From Miscanthus floridulus (taxonomy: Eukaryota; Streptophyta; Magnoliopsida; Poales; Poaceae), in assembly GCF_019320115.1 (NCBI RefSeq), contig NC_089584.1:57842852-57906851 (forward strand): 64,000 nt of DNA, in the 5' to 3' direction. Below the pieces are notes generated by a model. That model saw nothing but the letters and a program-made list of their open reading frames with translations, made no database searches and was not told the DNA's origin. The first letter of the stretch is position 1; every line of letters begins with the position of its first letter. This document shows positions 1 to 10,602 of the stretch, piece by piece. The position numbers and the translations under genes are program-made.

Positions 1-627
1 GTGGGAAGCGAGTCGTAGACTCGTTTAAGACCTTGCTAATGAAGTAGACTAGGCGCTAGACTTTATATGCGTGGCTAGCCTCTTCTCGCTCAATGACGAT
101 GGCGATGCTGACTACCCATTTGGTCGCTGCGATGTAGATTAGCACGGGCTCATCCTTTTTGTTGGTGGTCATGATCGGAGGTGTGGTGAGGAACTGCTTG
201 AGCTCAGCGAATGCCTTATCAGTGTCCTCTGACCAAACGAATTTCTCTTGAGATTTAAGTAGCTTGAAGAAGGGGAGTTCCTTTTCGCCCAAGCAGGATA
301 TGAAATAACTTAAAGCCGCCATGCACCCTATTAGCTTCTAGACGCCTTTGACGTAGGTTGGTGGCTTCATGTTGGTCACCGCCACTATCTTCTCTAGGTT
401 AGCTTCGATGCCAGCAGTGACTGACGATGTTGCCTAGCAGTATACCGGATGGACCAGCAAAAATACACTTGGTGGGATTTAGCTTCCATTGGTACACATT
501 CAGTGCTTTAAAAACTTCGATGAGGTTAGCGATGAGGGTGTCGACAATCCTAGACTTAACTACCACATCATCGATGGATAGCTCTTTGATAAGTCGCACC
601 CATGTTTTTGAGTCCGAAGGACATGGT
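1..627 (-). pseudogene. pol: E1 pol fragment: RT C-part and connection to RNase H
   Basis: Minus-strand pol remnant. From right to left it reads TMSFGLKNMGATYQRA (about 627-575), then jumps into IDDVVVKS (about 575-545). The stretch that normally separates GATYQRA from the palm aspartates is missing and the frame changes, so about twenty codons were lost. Further left come the primer-grip region (LNPTKCIFA) and the RNase H approach (ISCLGEKELPFFKLLK, FVWSEDTDKAFAELK, about 310-200). Several stops interrupt it. The residue before the DD pair is I preceded by S rather than the expected YI. It continues outside the window and directly abuts the transposon at 628. Confidence 0.85.
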
Positions 628-2521
628 GAAAGGTCCTAATATGGCTAGAGGGGGGGGTGAATAGCCTATTTAAAAATCTACAAATCAACTAGAGCAATTT
701 GATTAGTATGACAAATAGCATAATGCAAACTTGCTCTAGCTCTACAAGGGTTGCAAGCCACCTATCCAACAATTCTAGTTGCAATGATTACTTAGGCACA
801 CAAACTTGCTATGTAATTACTCACTAAGAGCTCTCAACCTTGCTACTCTAAAGAGCTCAACTAGATGAAAATAAATAATAAAGCAAGCTCTCAATTCTAA
901 TTACACTAAAGAGCTTATGTCAACTAGTTTGCAAGAATGTAAATAAGTGAGTAGAGTGATTATACCGACGTGTAGGGGATGAACCAATCACAAGATGAAT
1001 ATATAGCCAATCACCGGGAGAATGCCAAAGACAAGAGACAATCAATTTTCTCCCGAGGTTCACGTGCTTGCCAACACGCTACGTCCCCGTTGTGTCGACC
1101 AACACTTGGTGGTTTAGCGGCTAAGAGGTGTTTCACAAACCTTGTCCACACGATTGGACACCGCAAGAACCGACCCACAAGTGAGGTAACTCAATGACAC
1201 AAGCAATTTACTAGAGTTACCTTTCGGCGCTCCGCCGGGGAAGGTACAACTCCCCTCACAATCACCGAAGGCGGCCACGAACAATCACCAACTCGTGCCG
1301 ATCCTTCACCGCTGCTCCAATCGTCTAGGTGGTGGCAACCACCAAGAGAAACAAGCGAAATCCGCAGCGCAACACGAATACCAAGTGCCAATAGATGCAA
1401 TCACTCAAGCAATGCACTTGGATTCTCTCCCAATCTCACAAAGATGATGAATCAATGATGGAGATGAGTGGGAGGGCTTTGGCTAAGCTCATAAGGATGT
1501 TATGTCAATGAAAATGTGCAAGAGTTCTCCCTTGAGCAGGCCATGGGGCTATAAATAGAGCCCCCATCAAATAGAGCCGTTATACCCCTTCACTGGGCAA
1601 AACGCGCTCTGACCGGACACTCCGGTCATACTGACCGGACGCTGGCCCTCAGCGTCCGGTCGCCCGATGGATGCCACGCGTCACCAGCTTCAGACACTGT
1701 TCGTCAGATTTCAACGGCTACGAAGCTGACCGGATGCTCCGGTCAAAACTGATCGGACGCTGAAGCCCCAGCGTCTGGTCGTTTCCAATAAGCTCCCCAA
1801 GGCATGCTTTTTTGACCGGACACGTCCGGTCCACCTTGACCGGACACAGACCAGTGTCCGGTGCTCAAGCTTAGCGACTATGCCGTCTGACAGCTCGACC
1901 GGACGCAGCCCTTCAGCGTCCGGTCGCTGAGTGACCTAGCGTCCAGTTAGTAGACCGACGCCAGCATCATTTCGACCAACTCCATTTCAACTCTAACTTC
2001 TTCACCCTTGCTCAAGTGTGCCAACCACCAAGAATTTTGCATCCAGCGCAATAGAAAATAGGCATTTCATTTTCCCGAAAGCGCCGAATCCCGCCGAGCT
2101 TGTGCACATGTGTTAGCATATTTTCACAAATATTTTCAAGGGTGTTAGCACTCCACTAGATCCTAAATGCATATGCAATGAGTTAGAGCATCTAGTGGCA
2201 CTTTGATAACCGCATTCCGATACGAGTTTCACTCCTCTTAATAGTACGGCTATCTATCCTAAATGTGATCACACTCACTAAGTGTCTTGATCACTAAAAC
2301 AAAATGGCTCCTACATTTTATACCTTTGCCTTGAGCCTTTTGTTTTTCTCTTTCTTCTTTTCCAAGTTCAAGCATTTGATCATCACCATGCTATCACCAT
2401 TGTCATGATCTTCGTCATTGCTTCATCACTTGGAGTAGTGCTACCTATCTCATAATCACTTTGATAAACTAGGTTAGCACTTAGGGTTTCATCAATTAAC
2501 CAAAACCAAACTAGAGCTTTC
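628..2521. mobile_element. Non-autonomous DNA transposon inserted in E1 reverse transcriptase
   Basis: The E1 RT frame is interrupted between the codons for TTM and SFGLKN. The 7-bp word ACATGGT occurs on both sides (621-627 and 2522-2528) and is needed only once for the uninterrupted frame, so it is a target duplication. It could be 8 bp with one mismatch. The insert starts GAAAGGTCCTA and ends TAGAGCTTTC, a short imperfect inverted repeat (GAAAG-TC). No transposase is visible. The left end carries the phrase CTAGAGGGGGGGTGAATAGCC, which I recall as common in panicoid grass repeats. An 8-bp TSD would suit hAT, but the superfamily is not settled. Confidence 0.75.
1605..1960. repeat. Cluster of CCGGAC / GTCCGG inverted words
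   Basis: Within the transposon, the words TGACCGGACGCT and AGCGTCCGGTC recur in both orientations about ten times over roughly 350 bp. They form many potential short hairpins. Repeated subterminal motifs of this kind are where many DNA-transposon transposases bind, but that function is inference here. Confidence 0.7.
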
Positions 2522-5171
2522 ACATGGTCGTGTAGCAGTAGGCACTGAAGGGCAAGATGAATGATGTCTTGATCTGGTCTTCTTCCTTGAGCGTGATCTG
2601 GTGATAACTAGAGTAGCAATCTAGAAAGCATAGGAGCTCACAACTAGCTATAGAATCTATGACCTCACCGATGTGAGGTAAGCCAAAGGGGTCTTTAGAG
2701 CAGTGTTTGTTGAGATTGGTGTAATCAACACACATTCTCAATTCTTTATTCTTTTTTCTTACAAGAACCAGGTTGGCAAGCCAGTTCAGATGGTACACCT
2801 CTTTTATGAAACTAGCGGCTAAAAGCTAGGTTATTACTACACTAATAGCCTCCTTTTTGTCTAGCACAAATCATCGAAGCTTCTACTTGATGGGCTTTGC
2901 AGTCGCTGAGACATTTAAGGAGTGCTCAATCATCTCCCTTGGCACACTGAGCATGTCCATAGGTTTCCAAGCGAACACATCAACATGCTCCCATAGGAAG
3001 CTAACGAGCATGTCTTCCTATTTAGGATTGAGGTCGGCCCTGATCCGAGCAGTCTTGGATTGGTCGCCAGGGATGAGGACCACTTCCTTGAACTCAGTAC
3101 ACTTGGTTGAAGCTCAAGCGACCTCTAGAGTGGGGATCTCTAGGTCCTCTAGAGGGATCACCTGCTGAAGTCATGATGCAGTCCTACATACCGATGGAGA
3201 TGTTAGTTGCCTCGGCAAGCGTGAAGCTTTCCTTGTCACAATTGTAGGTGACATTGAGGTTGGCGCATAGGGAGAGGACCCCCTGCTCTATCAGCTTCTT
3301 TAACACTAGGTATGTATAGTGTGGCATAGCCATGAACTTGGCAAGAGTTAGTTGCCCAAGGATGGCATGGTACGTCATGTTAAAGTCAGCTATGAGCAAG
3401 TTGATGTAGTGGACACGGAAGTGCTTCACGGTGCTGAACTAGTCCGGCAGTATAATCTAACCCAATGGAAGGGACGTCTTCCCAGGAATGATTCCCTAGA
3501 ATAGAGAGTCCATAGGGGTGAGGTCTTCCTTTTTGAGGCCAAGCTCCTCCAAAGAATGTTGAGGGTGCTCCCTCCACCAATGAGGACCTTCTAGAAGCTC
3601 ATGTCCTTGATTATGGGATCTAGGATGAGTTGGAAACATCCTAGGTATGGGATGTCCAACCACTGATCAACCCTAGAGAAGGTGATTAGGTGCTTCGACC
3701 AGTTGAGATACTTCAGATCAGAGATGGGGCCATCATATGTAGTGATTGACATGACACATTGAGCTACTGAGCTTCTACTCTCGCTTGTCTTTGGAGATAG
3801 CCCTCCCACCAAAGATGGTAGCAACAGTCTTAGTGGGATCCTGGTATGTAGGGCCCTTGTTCTTGCCTTAGTCTCCACCTTGACCATCTTCGGTCTCATC
3901 ATCGTTGCACTGCTGCTTCTTTGATGGTCCTCCTCGAGTGCAGTCTTCAGGCCCCTGCATTCCTGCATGGTGTGCTTGGTATCCTTGTGGATAGGGCATG
4001 AGCCATCCAGTAGCTTGGCAAAATCTGCTTCATAGGTGTGCTTGACACGGGTGTTGATGGAGGTATAAGGTCAGCGATGGTAGCTTTGTCTACCTCTCAA
4101 GCTCTCTAGATGATCGTCACACCTTGGGTCATGGTCATCATGACGATGATCATGATCATCATGATGGTCATGACTATCGCGATGGCGATCATGATCATCA
4201 TAACGTCTATCTTCGTGGTGAGTAGAGTGGGCAGCCCATTCGGCTTCTTCAGCATCGGCATTTCCATTTGCTGTTTGAATCAGCTCACCAATGGTGGTAG
4301 GCCTCTTGCAATACAGCTTGCCATGAAGCTACTTATGTCTAAGCCCTTGGGTAAAGGCAGCGATGGCCTCGACATTGGTGATATTGGGGACAAAGTTTCT
4401 TATCTCTGAGAAATGCCTGATGAAGTCACACAGAGATTCACTAGAGGACTAATAAAGCTTTCCTAGGTCATACTTGGTGCCAGGCTGCTTGCATGTTACC
4501 ATGTAGTTGTCGGTGAAGACTTTCTTAAGGTCGTCCCAAGATTGGATGGAGTTCTCCTACAAGCTAAGGAGCCAATTATTTGCAGACCAGGTTAAGCATG
4601 ATAGGAAGGTAGTCTACCATGACATCCTTGTCTTCGCTCGTGGCTTTTACGATGATCTCATATAGAGTTAGCCACTGAGTGGGGATTGGCCTTTCTGTCA
4701 TAGGTATTGATACCAATGACCCTAAAGACCATCGGCCACCGGACTGGCTCGAAGCCTCTCTATAAAGGGGTGAAGTCTCAATGTGTCGGTGGGGGGTGGT
4801 GCTTGGCGAGCAGCGAATCTTTCGTGTTTAGTGTCGAATCACTGGTAATGCTCCATCTCTACTTCATAACGTGCGGACCTGCTCTTTTCGATGTGTCCAT
4901 GTGCATCCACACTGTCGTTAAGGTGATCGCGATGGTTCGGAGGAGAGGGTTGATTGATCTCTTGGTGGCAGTTGCTGCCCCGACCTCCCTAGGGACATGG
5001 TGGGCAGGGCGTCTTGGAGCTAATAGGCTTCATAGTTGCCCCTAGATCCTCTATAGAGGTAGGGGCCTCTAGCCTGAGGTAATGGAGCGTCGATGCCAGG
5101 ATGTTGGCCTCTTCCATTGTGGAGGGAGCGATGGCTATGAGCCAACGTGATGGAGTAAGGTGGTGCATCAT
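2522..5171 (-). pseudogene. gag-pol: E1 gag-protease-RT N-part, decayed
   Basis: Read right to left, about 5170-3970 holds Gag. The core around 4410-4220 includes NITN-EAIAAFTQGLR-like and LHGKLYCKRPTTIGELI-like phrases, and 4205-4110 is a His/Asp/Arg-rich low-complexity run. About 3970-3590 carries the pre-protease phrase MSITTYDGPISDLKYLNWS. The protease site at about 3590-3547 reads LIGGGSTLNIL where the family has LIDGGS, so the catalytic Asp is lost. About 3429-3184 gives YHAILGQLTLAKFMAMPHYTYLVL. The RT start (2798-2522) reads LRMCVDYTNLNKHC and KTSFILPFSAYCYTTM. Stops and shifts are frequent. Lineage Tat-like by motif recall; Gag limits are approximate. Confidence 0.8.
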
Positions 5172-5850
5172 TCTGGAACCTGTTGACCTAGACTTGTGTA
5201 GCTATGATGTGCACATGACCTTCTTTACCTCTAGTGTGTGAGGGAGTTTGTTGAGCTCATTGAAAGCGATAGCGAGATTAGCGCTTAGAGTCTAGGTAGA
5301 CTTGGTGGTCACTGACCATGTCAAATGCCTCTTCTAGATAGCGTTGATGGTTGGGCAGGCTGTGACCATCTTCGTCGCCCTCAGGGGCCACTTCTTTGTC
5401 TCAGTGACGTTGGCGATCACCATTCTTTGCTAGACGAATGTCATGCTCTTCAGCAGTTTCACCCTCCTTGGTAACACTATCATGGCTAACATGGAAAATC
5501 ATGCCCTCGAACAGCAATGGGAAAGTAGGGTAGCTTGACAGGGTCCTGGTCGAGCCCTCGAATGAATCTTTGGGGCTTTGGTCCATGACGTGGTGAAGAG
5601 ATTTGATCAAAAGAGGGGAATCCCCCGAGAGCTAAGAAATGGCCACCATGTTGACCGCAGGCGTAGGTTGACCGGAGTCAGTTGGGTCGATCACATAGAG
5701 GTCAGTGATATGATTGCGCTCAACATGGTCGGCGATGAGGTGATGGACAACATTCGGATACACAGATCATGCACCCTCTAGCCCAAAGGGGTAATGCCTT
5801 AGTGGGTTCTCCAAGCGAAGGCCGGTGGCAGGAAGTGGTCGACGCCGCAC
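5172..5850 (-). other. E1 leader, no gene seen
   Basis: Untranslated leader of E1 between its primer site and gag, continued at 6617-7085 on the other side of Cassandra. I see only short frames without family motifs and no RNA gene. Confidence 0.5.
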
Positions 5851-6131
5851 TATAACGTCCCGCCTCTATGAGGCTAGGCCCGCTTACATCTAGTAGCATT
5901 TCTAGGACATAGACTGCCCTCACAGACCCACACAAGTCTTTTCTGCGCACTTTGTCCTCACTCGTGCGCACCCGGGAAAGATTTCTCGATCGTTCACCCA
6001 TCTTGAAATTGTTCTAGACCAAGCACGCTTAACCTCAGAGTTCTTTAGAGATGGGCTTCTAGAAAAGAAGTTGCAACTTGCTGGTATGAGTATCCTATTA
6101 ATCCTATTAAGCCCTGGGCCAGGATGTTACA
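5851..6131 (-). repeat. Cassandra 3' LTR
   Basis: 281 bp, minus strand, beginning TGTAAC directly after the purine tract. Its last bases are mutated (TATAAC on the plus strand where the other copy has TGTAAT). Confidence 0.92.
5969..6093 (-). promoter_or_regulatory. 5S rRNA-like segment, 3' LTR
   Basis: Second copy of the 5S-derived segment. Box A-like GGTTAAGCGTGCTTGG is kept, while box C reads GATGGGTGAAC (one C to A change). The 3' copy is therefore the more decayed promoter of the pair. Confidence 0.87.
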
Positions 6132-6335
6132 TCCTCACCGCCTTAAGAGACTGACGTCCTCGTTGGTCAATCCCAAGCCAGGAACATCCCCTCTTGGCCA
6201 CATTTGTGTGTCTAGTGCCAGCGCATGTGCCATGCTATATGACCACTCTAGGACCACTCTAGCCATGCACACCATGCCTGCGCAACTATGACACACGCGC
6301 CTATGAAACCACGAGAGTCGGCTCTAATACCATTC

Positions 6336-6616
6336 TGTAATGTCTCACCTCTATGAGGCTAGGCCCGCTTACATCTAGTAGCTTTTCTAGGACATAGACT
6401 ACCCTAACAGACCCACACAAGTCTTTTCTACGCACTTTGTCCTCACTCGTGTGCACTCGGGAAAGATTTCCTGATCGGTCACCCATCTTGAAATTGCTCT
6501 AGGCCAAGCACGCTTAACCTCAGAGTTCTTTAGAGATGGGCTTCCGAAAAAGAAGTTGGAACTTGTTGGTATGAGTATCCTATTAATCCTGTTAAGCCCT
6601 GGGTCGGGATGTTACA
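6336..6616 (-). repeat. Cassandra 5' LTR
   Basis: 281 bp, minus strand, TGTAAC...ATTACA. It matches the other LTR at a constant offset of 485 bp with scattered, mostly transition differences. Confidence 0.92.
6454..6578 (-). promoter_or_regulatory. 5S rRNA-like segment with Pol III internal promoter, 5' LTR
   Basis: On the minus strand the order CATACCA, GGTTAAGCGTGCTTGG (box A-like) and GATGGGTGACC (box C, intact) follows plant 5S rRNA order and spacing, ending near TCCCGAGTG. The rest of the 5S body is diverged. It is a retrotransposon LTR component rather than a ribosomal gene. In Cassandra it is thought to supply Pol III transcription. Confidence 0.88.
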
Positions 6617-7085
6617 TGCACCGTGCACCCTTCTAGAGTAGCTGTGATCACCAGATTAGAATCTATATGCCTTGCGCGGTGTGGCCGAGCAGGTTGCTTG
6701 GTCACTGTGGCTTGGTGATTTTGGAGCACAGGAAAATCATCGCTCGCTCTAGATCGATCTAGGATCGAATCTATGAGGAGCTAGTATTCTGTTAGGCGAT
6801 CTATGACCCAATTGATGGATGTGATCTGGCCATCATTGTTGATGGATCTCCTGATCTAGCAACGTGGCACTAGGACCAAAGTTGTCATTGCTAGTGTCAG
6901 CACAATCAGCATAGGGTGGTCTTGCACCGCCTCCATGATCTCCTAGTGGCCATCGAGGCCAATGACCCTGGTCATGGATCTGACCGTGAAGATCTAGCCT
7001 AGCTTGAGGGGGCCATGGAGCTTGGGAAGGTGACCATCTGGTTCACCATGGATTCAGCATGCACACTCTGTACTTGGCATGCCAC
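6617..7085 (-). other. E1 leader next to primer site
   Basis: Non-coding leader of E1. Immediately inside the LTR the minus strand reads GTGGCATGCCAAGTACAG. This aligns with GTTGGCATGCCAGGTAGGGG at the same place in E2, so it is the decayed primer-binding region. I see nothing else in it. Confidence 0.55.
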
Positions 7086-7296
7086 TATCGACAATATCTA
7101 GCCGACAGTCTACCGAGGGGTATGCCTATGGTAGTAGATGAATCGGTGGAGGGGTATGCATGAGACCGGATCATGACATAGAATGCAAGAGACAACGATT
7201 AGATAGGTTCGATGCCATCGGCTTGATGTAATACCCTATCTCTTATGTCCTTGTGGATTGTATTGCGTGTGTTCAGATGAAAATGAGGGGGGTCCC
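7086..7296 (-). repeat. E1 5' LTR, first piece
   Basis: It aligns with the beginning of the E2 LTR (TATCGACAATATCTAG against TGTCGATAAAAGATG, then the shared GTCTACCGAGGGGTATG). It stops at GGGGGGTCCC, where E2 is inserted. It continues at 20549 and 37745. The three pieces total about 520 bp. Confidence 0.8.
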
Positions 7297-7696
7297 TGTC
7301 GATAAAAGATGCTTGGCAGTCCACCAAGGGGTATCTCACGATGATAGATTTGTCGGTGGAGGTGCGCGTGATTAGGAACTAGATGGTGACACAGGGCGCA
7401 GAGACAACGATTTAGACAGGTTCAGGCCGTCTGATCGACATAATACCCTACGTCCTATGTCTTTGTTGTATTGTATTGTGATGTAGTAGATAGATCTTGT
7501 CCGCTAGGGGACCCCTGCCTCTCCTTATATAGTCTAGAGGGATGGGGTTATAAGTAAAGTATCCTATTTGGTACTATACAATGTCTTGCGGTGCACACCG
7601 AGTAGCGCCGTGCATGTCTTGATCTTGTGGGCCGAGCCACCTCTGATGGTGCGGCCCATATCTTGTCTTGTGGATACCAAGGGCCAAACCCCCATA
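7297..7696 (-). repeat. E2 3' LTR
   Basis: About 400 bp, TGTCGATAAAAG...CCCCCATA on the plus strand. A minus-strand TATA-like word (TATATAAGGAG) lies at about 7521-7531, consistent with a minus-oriented LTR promoter. Confidence 0.85.
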
Positions 7697-8039
7697 GCTA
7701 GTCCCCGAGCCTAATAGTAGGTGACGTAGTCGCGTGGTGCCAGGGTCAGAAAGTAGAAGGCCAGCTGAGCAGGCAGCCAGTCCCCGGGCATAGCCTCGAG
7801 ATGAGAATAAGCACATTCACCGCAAGGTGAAGTGTGCCCACTTAGTCCCCGAGCCTGCTAGAAGATGAAGAATGAATCTTGTAGCAGGGTCAAAGAAGTC
7901 TAAAAGCTTGTTGATGTCATCTAATATGCGCGTATCAAGACGCTAGATGTGTTGCCTAAGATCAGCACCCTAATCCAAACAGCATGTAGCAGCTTGATAG
8001 CACACCAACAAGACATAGCAAGATCCGACCACCAAGGGA
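7697..8039 (-). other. E2 internal region, 3' side
   Basis: Non-coding. Contains repeated TAGTCCCCGAGCCT phrases (about 7699 and 7844), common near the 3' side of such grass gypsy elements. No ORF with recognisable motifs. Confidence 0.5.
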
Positions 8040-9000
8040 GCACCAAGGAGTGAGGAGTCCTCGATGTCGCTAGCGATGTTCGAGCACTGAGGAATGAGGA
8101 GTCCCTAGCGTCGCTGGCGATGATCGAGCACCAAGGAGCGAGGAGTCCCCAGCATTGCTGGTGATGTCCAAGCACCGAGGAGCGAGGAGTCCCCGGTGTC
8201 GCTGGTGATGTCCGAGCACCAAGGAGCTAGGAGTCCCCAGCATAGGCGGCGATGTTCGAGCATCGAGGAGTCCTCGGCGTAGGTGGTGATGTCCAAACAC
8301 CGAGGAGCGAGGAGTCCCCGACATCGTTGGCGATGTCTAAGCACCGAGGAGTGAGGAGTCCCCGGCGTCGCTTGTAATGACCGAGCACCGAGGAGCGAGG
8401 AGTCTTTGGCGTCACTAGCGATGACCAAGCACCGAGGAGTGAGGAGCCCCCGGTGTCACTAGCGATGTCCGAGCACTAAGGATTCCTTGGCGTAGGCGGC
8501 GATGTCCAAGCACCGAGGAGCGAGGAGTCCACGGTGTCGCTAGCGATGTCTAAGCACTGAGGAGCGAGGAGTCCCTGGTGTCGCTGGTGATTATCAAGCA
8601 CCAAGGAGCGAGGAGTCCCTAGCATAGGCGGTGATGTCCGAGCACCAAGGAGCGAGGAGTCCTAGCGTAGGTAGCGATGTTTGAGCACCGAGGGGCAAGG
8701 AGTCCCCGGCGTTGCTGGCGATGACCGAGCACTGAGGAGCGAGGAATCCCCGGCAATGCTGGCGATGACTGAGCACCGAGGAGCGAGGAGTCCCTGGCGT
8801 AGGCGGCAATGTCCGAGCACCAAGGAGCGAGGAGTCCTCGGCATCGCTGGCGATGACCAAGCACCGAGGAGCGAGGAGTCCCTGGTATAGGCGATGATGT
8901 CCGAGCACCGAGGAGCGAGGAGTCCCCGGTGTCGCTAGCGATATCCGAGCACCGAGGGGTTCTTGATAAAGCTGGCGAGGTCTAAGCACCGAGGTAGCTG
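8040..9000. repeat. 44-bp minisatellite, about 21 units
   Basis: Tandem units of the type GAGCACCGAGGAGCGAGGAG followed by TCCCCGGCGTCGCTGGCGATG. The spacing is 44 bp where measured (8341, 8385 and 8429). Some units have a variant half (CATAGGCGGCGATG). Because 44 is not divisible by three, every frame is partly open and gives misleading repetitive peptides on both strands. Confidence 0.9.
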
Positions 9001-9789
9001 GCAACGTCCGTGCGGTGAAGTGTGCCCACTTAGTCCTCGAGCACGAAGAAACCTAGCACCGAGGAGTTCCCGGTGTAGCTGGCGATGAAGCACGAGCGAC
9101 GAACAGTCTAGTCAACTAGTCGACGATGAAGTGAGCATTGACTAGAAACAACTGGCGAACAGTACGATCAACTGGTTGGCGATGAAGGCGATGAACCAAG
9201 TGGTTCAACCAGTTGATTGGTGGAGAAGTCCTAGCACCTGGTGGTCTGATCACCTGGACGATGACCCTGCAATACAAACATGTAGAACGGGTAGTACATG
9301 ATGTAAAAATATATGAACTCTAGAGAAAAAAATAGCATATGTAGCTCAGCGATCAGTTGGAGCAAAGATGTATTTATATTTAATATAAACTGCCCGACCA
9401 GTTAGTGTGTAGCTGAGTCTCCAGCCCTAGCTTGCCCATAGTCCATAACATCGAGCGCGGAGCCTGTGCATGTGTAGGAGGAACAGACATGACCAAGGAA
9501 CTGCTGCTGACCACCCATAACGTAGAGCGTGGAGCCCGTAGCACGTGTAGGGAGGAGCCGGAGATAGGGCCATCTCTATAGGTGTCCGAACATCAACGTG
9601 ACTATTCGAGGGTTCGAAAAATCATTTGGAGAGCAAATATGGAGAAAATAGTTTGGAGAAACATTATGGCGATATACGAAGATCAGAGAATATTTAGAAG
9701 AATATTAAAGCATGACTTAGCTTTAGATGGAGCGTCTGGTCAGCGACGTATGGCGTTATCTGGTCGGCGTTGACGGTGAGCATGTGGTG
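9001..9789 (-). other. E2 internal region, no gene seen
   Basis: Non-coding E2 interior with the partially repeated phrases CAACTGG / GAACAGT and two copies of CATAACGTAGAGCGTGGAGC-like text near 9440-9540. It continues at 19556 beyond the nested E4. Confidence 0.5.
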
Positions 9790-10594
9790 GGTGGTGTAAC
9801 ACCTCTGGTGTTTTGACCTAATACTACAATTTGACATGTCATCATGTGCATTGCAAAGCATTCATTTAGTATAAAGTTTTGAATGCATTCACTAAATAAG
9901 GTTTATTTCATAATGTTGTTATTTCATGTGATGTGTTTTAAAAACCCTAAATACAGATCATGACCACAGGGGTTAAATTTCATGTGATCATGTGAGGTCA
10001 TATGTCCTTTGACTCAAATAACCCTAATGGGCCATGTTACTGGTCAAAAATCAAAATCTAAGTAAAAGGAAGCCAAATCAAATTTGAATTCACATTCAAA
10101 TTATAAAAGTCCTTTTTGCCCCTTTTTACTAATTCAAAATCCATGAGGAATTTGGGGTTGAGGTAAAAAGCAAAGTTGGAGATTATTTTATAAGGATCAA
10201 CTTTGGTATTCAAAGTTTTTCAAGTTGCATACAAAATTTGGAGTAATTTTGAAATGATTCAAATCTGTAAATGTACCCCAAATGTGAAATTCAAAATGGA
10301 GGTAGAATTTGAAAATGTTTCTTAAATCAAAGTTGTAGTACTTGAAAAGTTGAGCAACTTTCATTTTTGGAGATTTTCAACTTCTTTTGAAGATTTGAGA
10401 GTAATTTGAGAAATGGACGCAATGGCAGTTTTGTAAATTTTTCAAAATTTCACCTCCACCTCACTGCTCACCGCCGTCGACACGCAGTCAGCTTGCCGCC
10501 GCCCTTCTTCGCCGCTTTCACGCGCGGTGACACGCCGTTGTCACCGTGGCGAGTCCGCCCGTGCGTTGGCGACACCGTACGCCTCCTTCCGGGC

Positions 10595-10602
10595 TATAAA
10601 TA
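10595..10602 (+). promoter_or_regulatory. TATA box of E4 5' LTR
   Basis: TATAAATA followed within 30-50 bp by a C/T-rich initiator-like stretch (TTCCCTCTGCTCTGC). This is the likely Pol II start of E4 transcription. Transcription would begin about 2.9 kb before the LTR end, giving a very long LTR-encoded leader. Confidence 0.7.

Larger units (their letters stand above)
5851..6616 (-). mobile_element. Cassandra TRIM, complete, 766 bp
   Basis: Two 281-bp direct repeats (5851-6131 and 6336-6616) bound a 204-bp core. On the minus strand each begins TGTAAC and the 5' copy ends ATTACA. The core begins with a tRNA-Met primer site (TGGTATTAGAGCC) and ends in a purine-rich tract (AAGGCGGTGAGGA). The flanking 5-bp words are CGCAC (left) and TGCAC (right), a TSD with one C/T change. 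Each LTR carries a 5S rRNA-derived segment, the hallmark of Cassandra. It has no coding capacity and must be mobilised in trans. It is inserted in the E1 leader. Confidence 0.93.

Noticed and set aside
1191..1400. Minus-strand ORF in the DNA transposon
   Set aside because: No transposase or other motif; isolated short frame.
4110..4409. Plus-strand ORF rich in Met/Ile
   Set aside because: It is the antisense shadow of a His/Asp/Arg-rich stretch of E1 Gag on the minus strand.
5969..6578. Functional tandem 5S rRNA genes
   Set aside because: The segments are diverged, sit inside 281-bp LTRs with a primer site and polypurine tract, and are spaced 485 bp as LTRs of Cassandra.
8040..9000. Several open frames on both strands encoding repetitive SSVLGH / LLAPRC peptides
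   Set aside because: They arise from a 44-bp tandem repeat, which leaves all frames partly open. Peptides shift frame each unit and have no family match.
8040..9000. CRISPR-like array
   Set aside because: Units are directly adjacent with no unique spacers, and the context is a plant retrotransposon.
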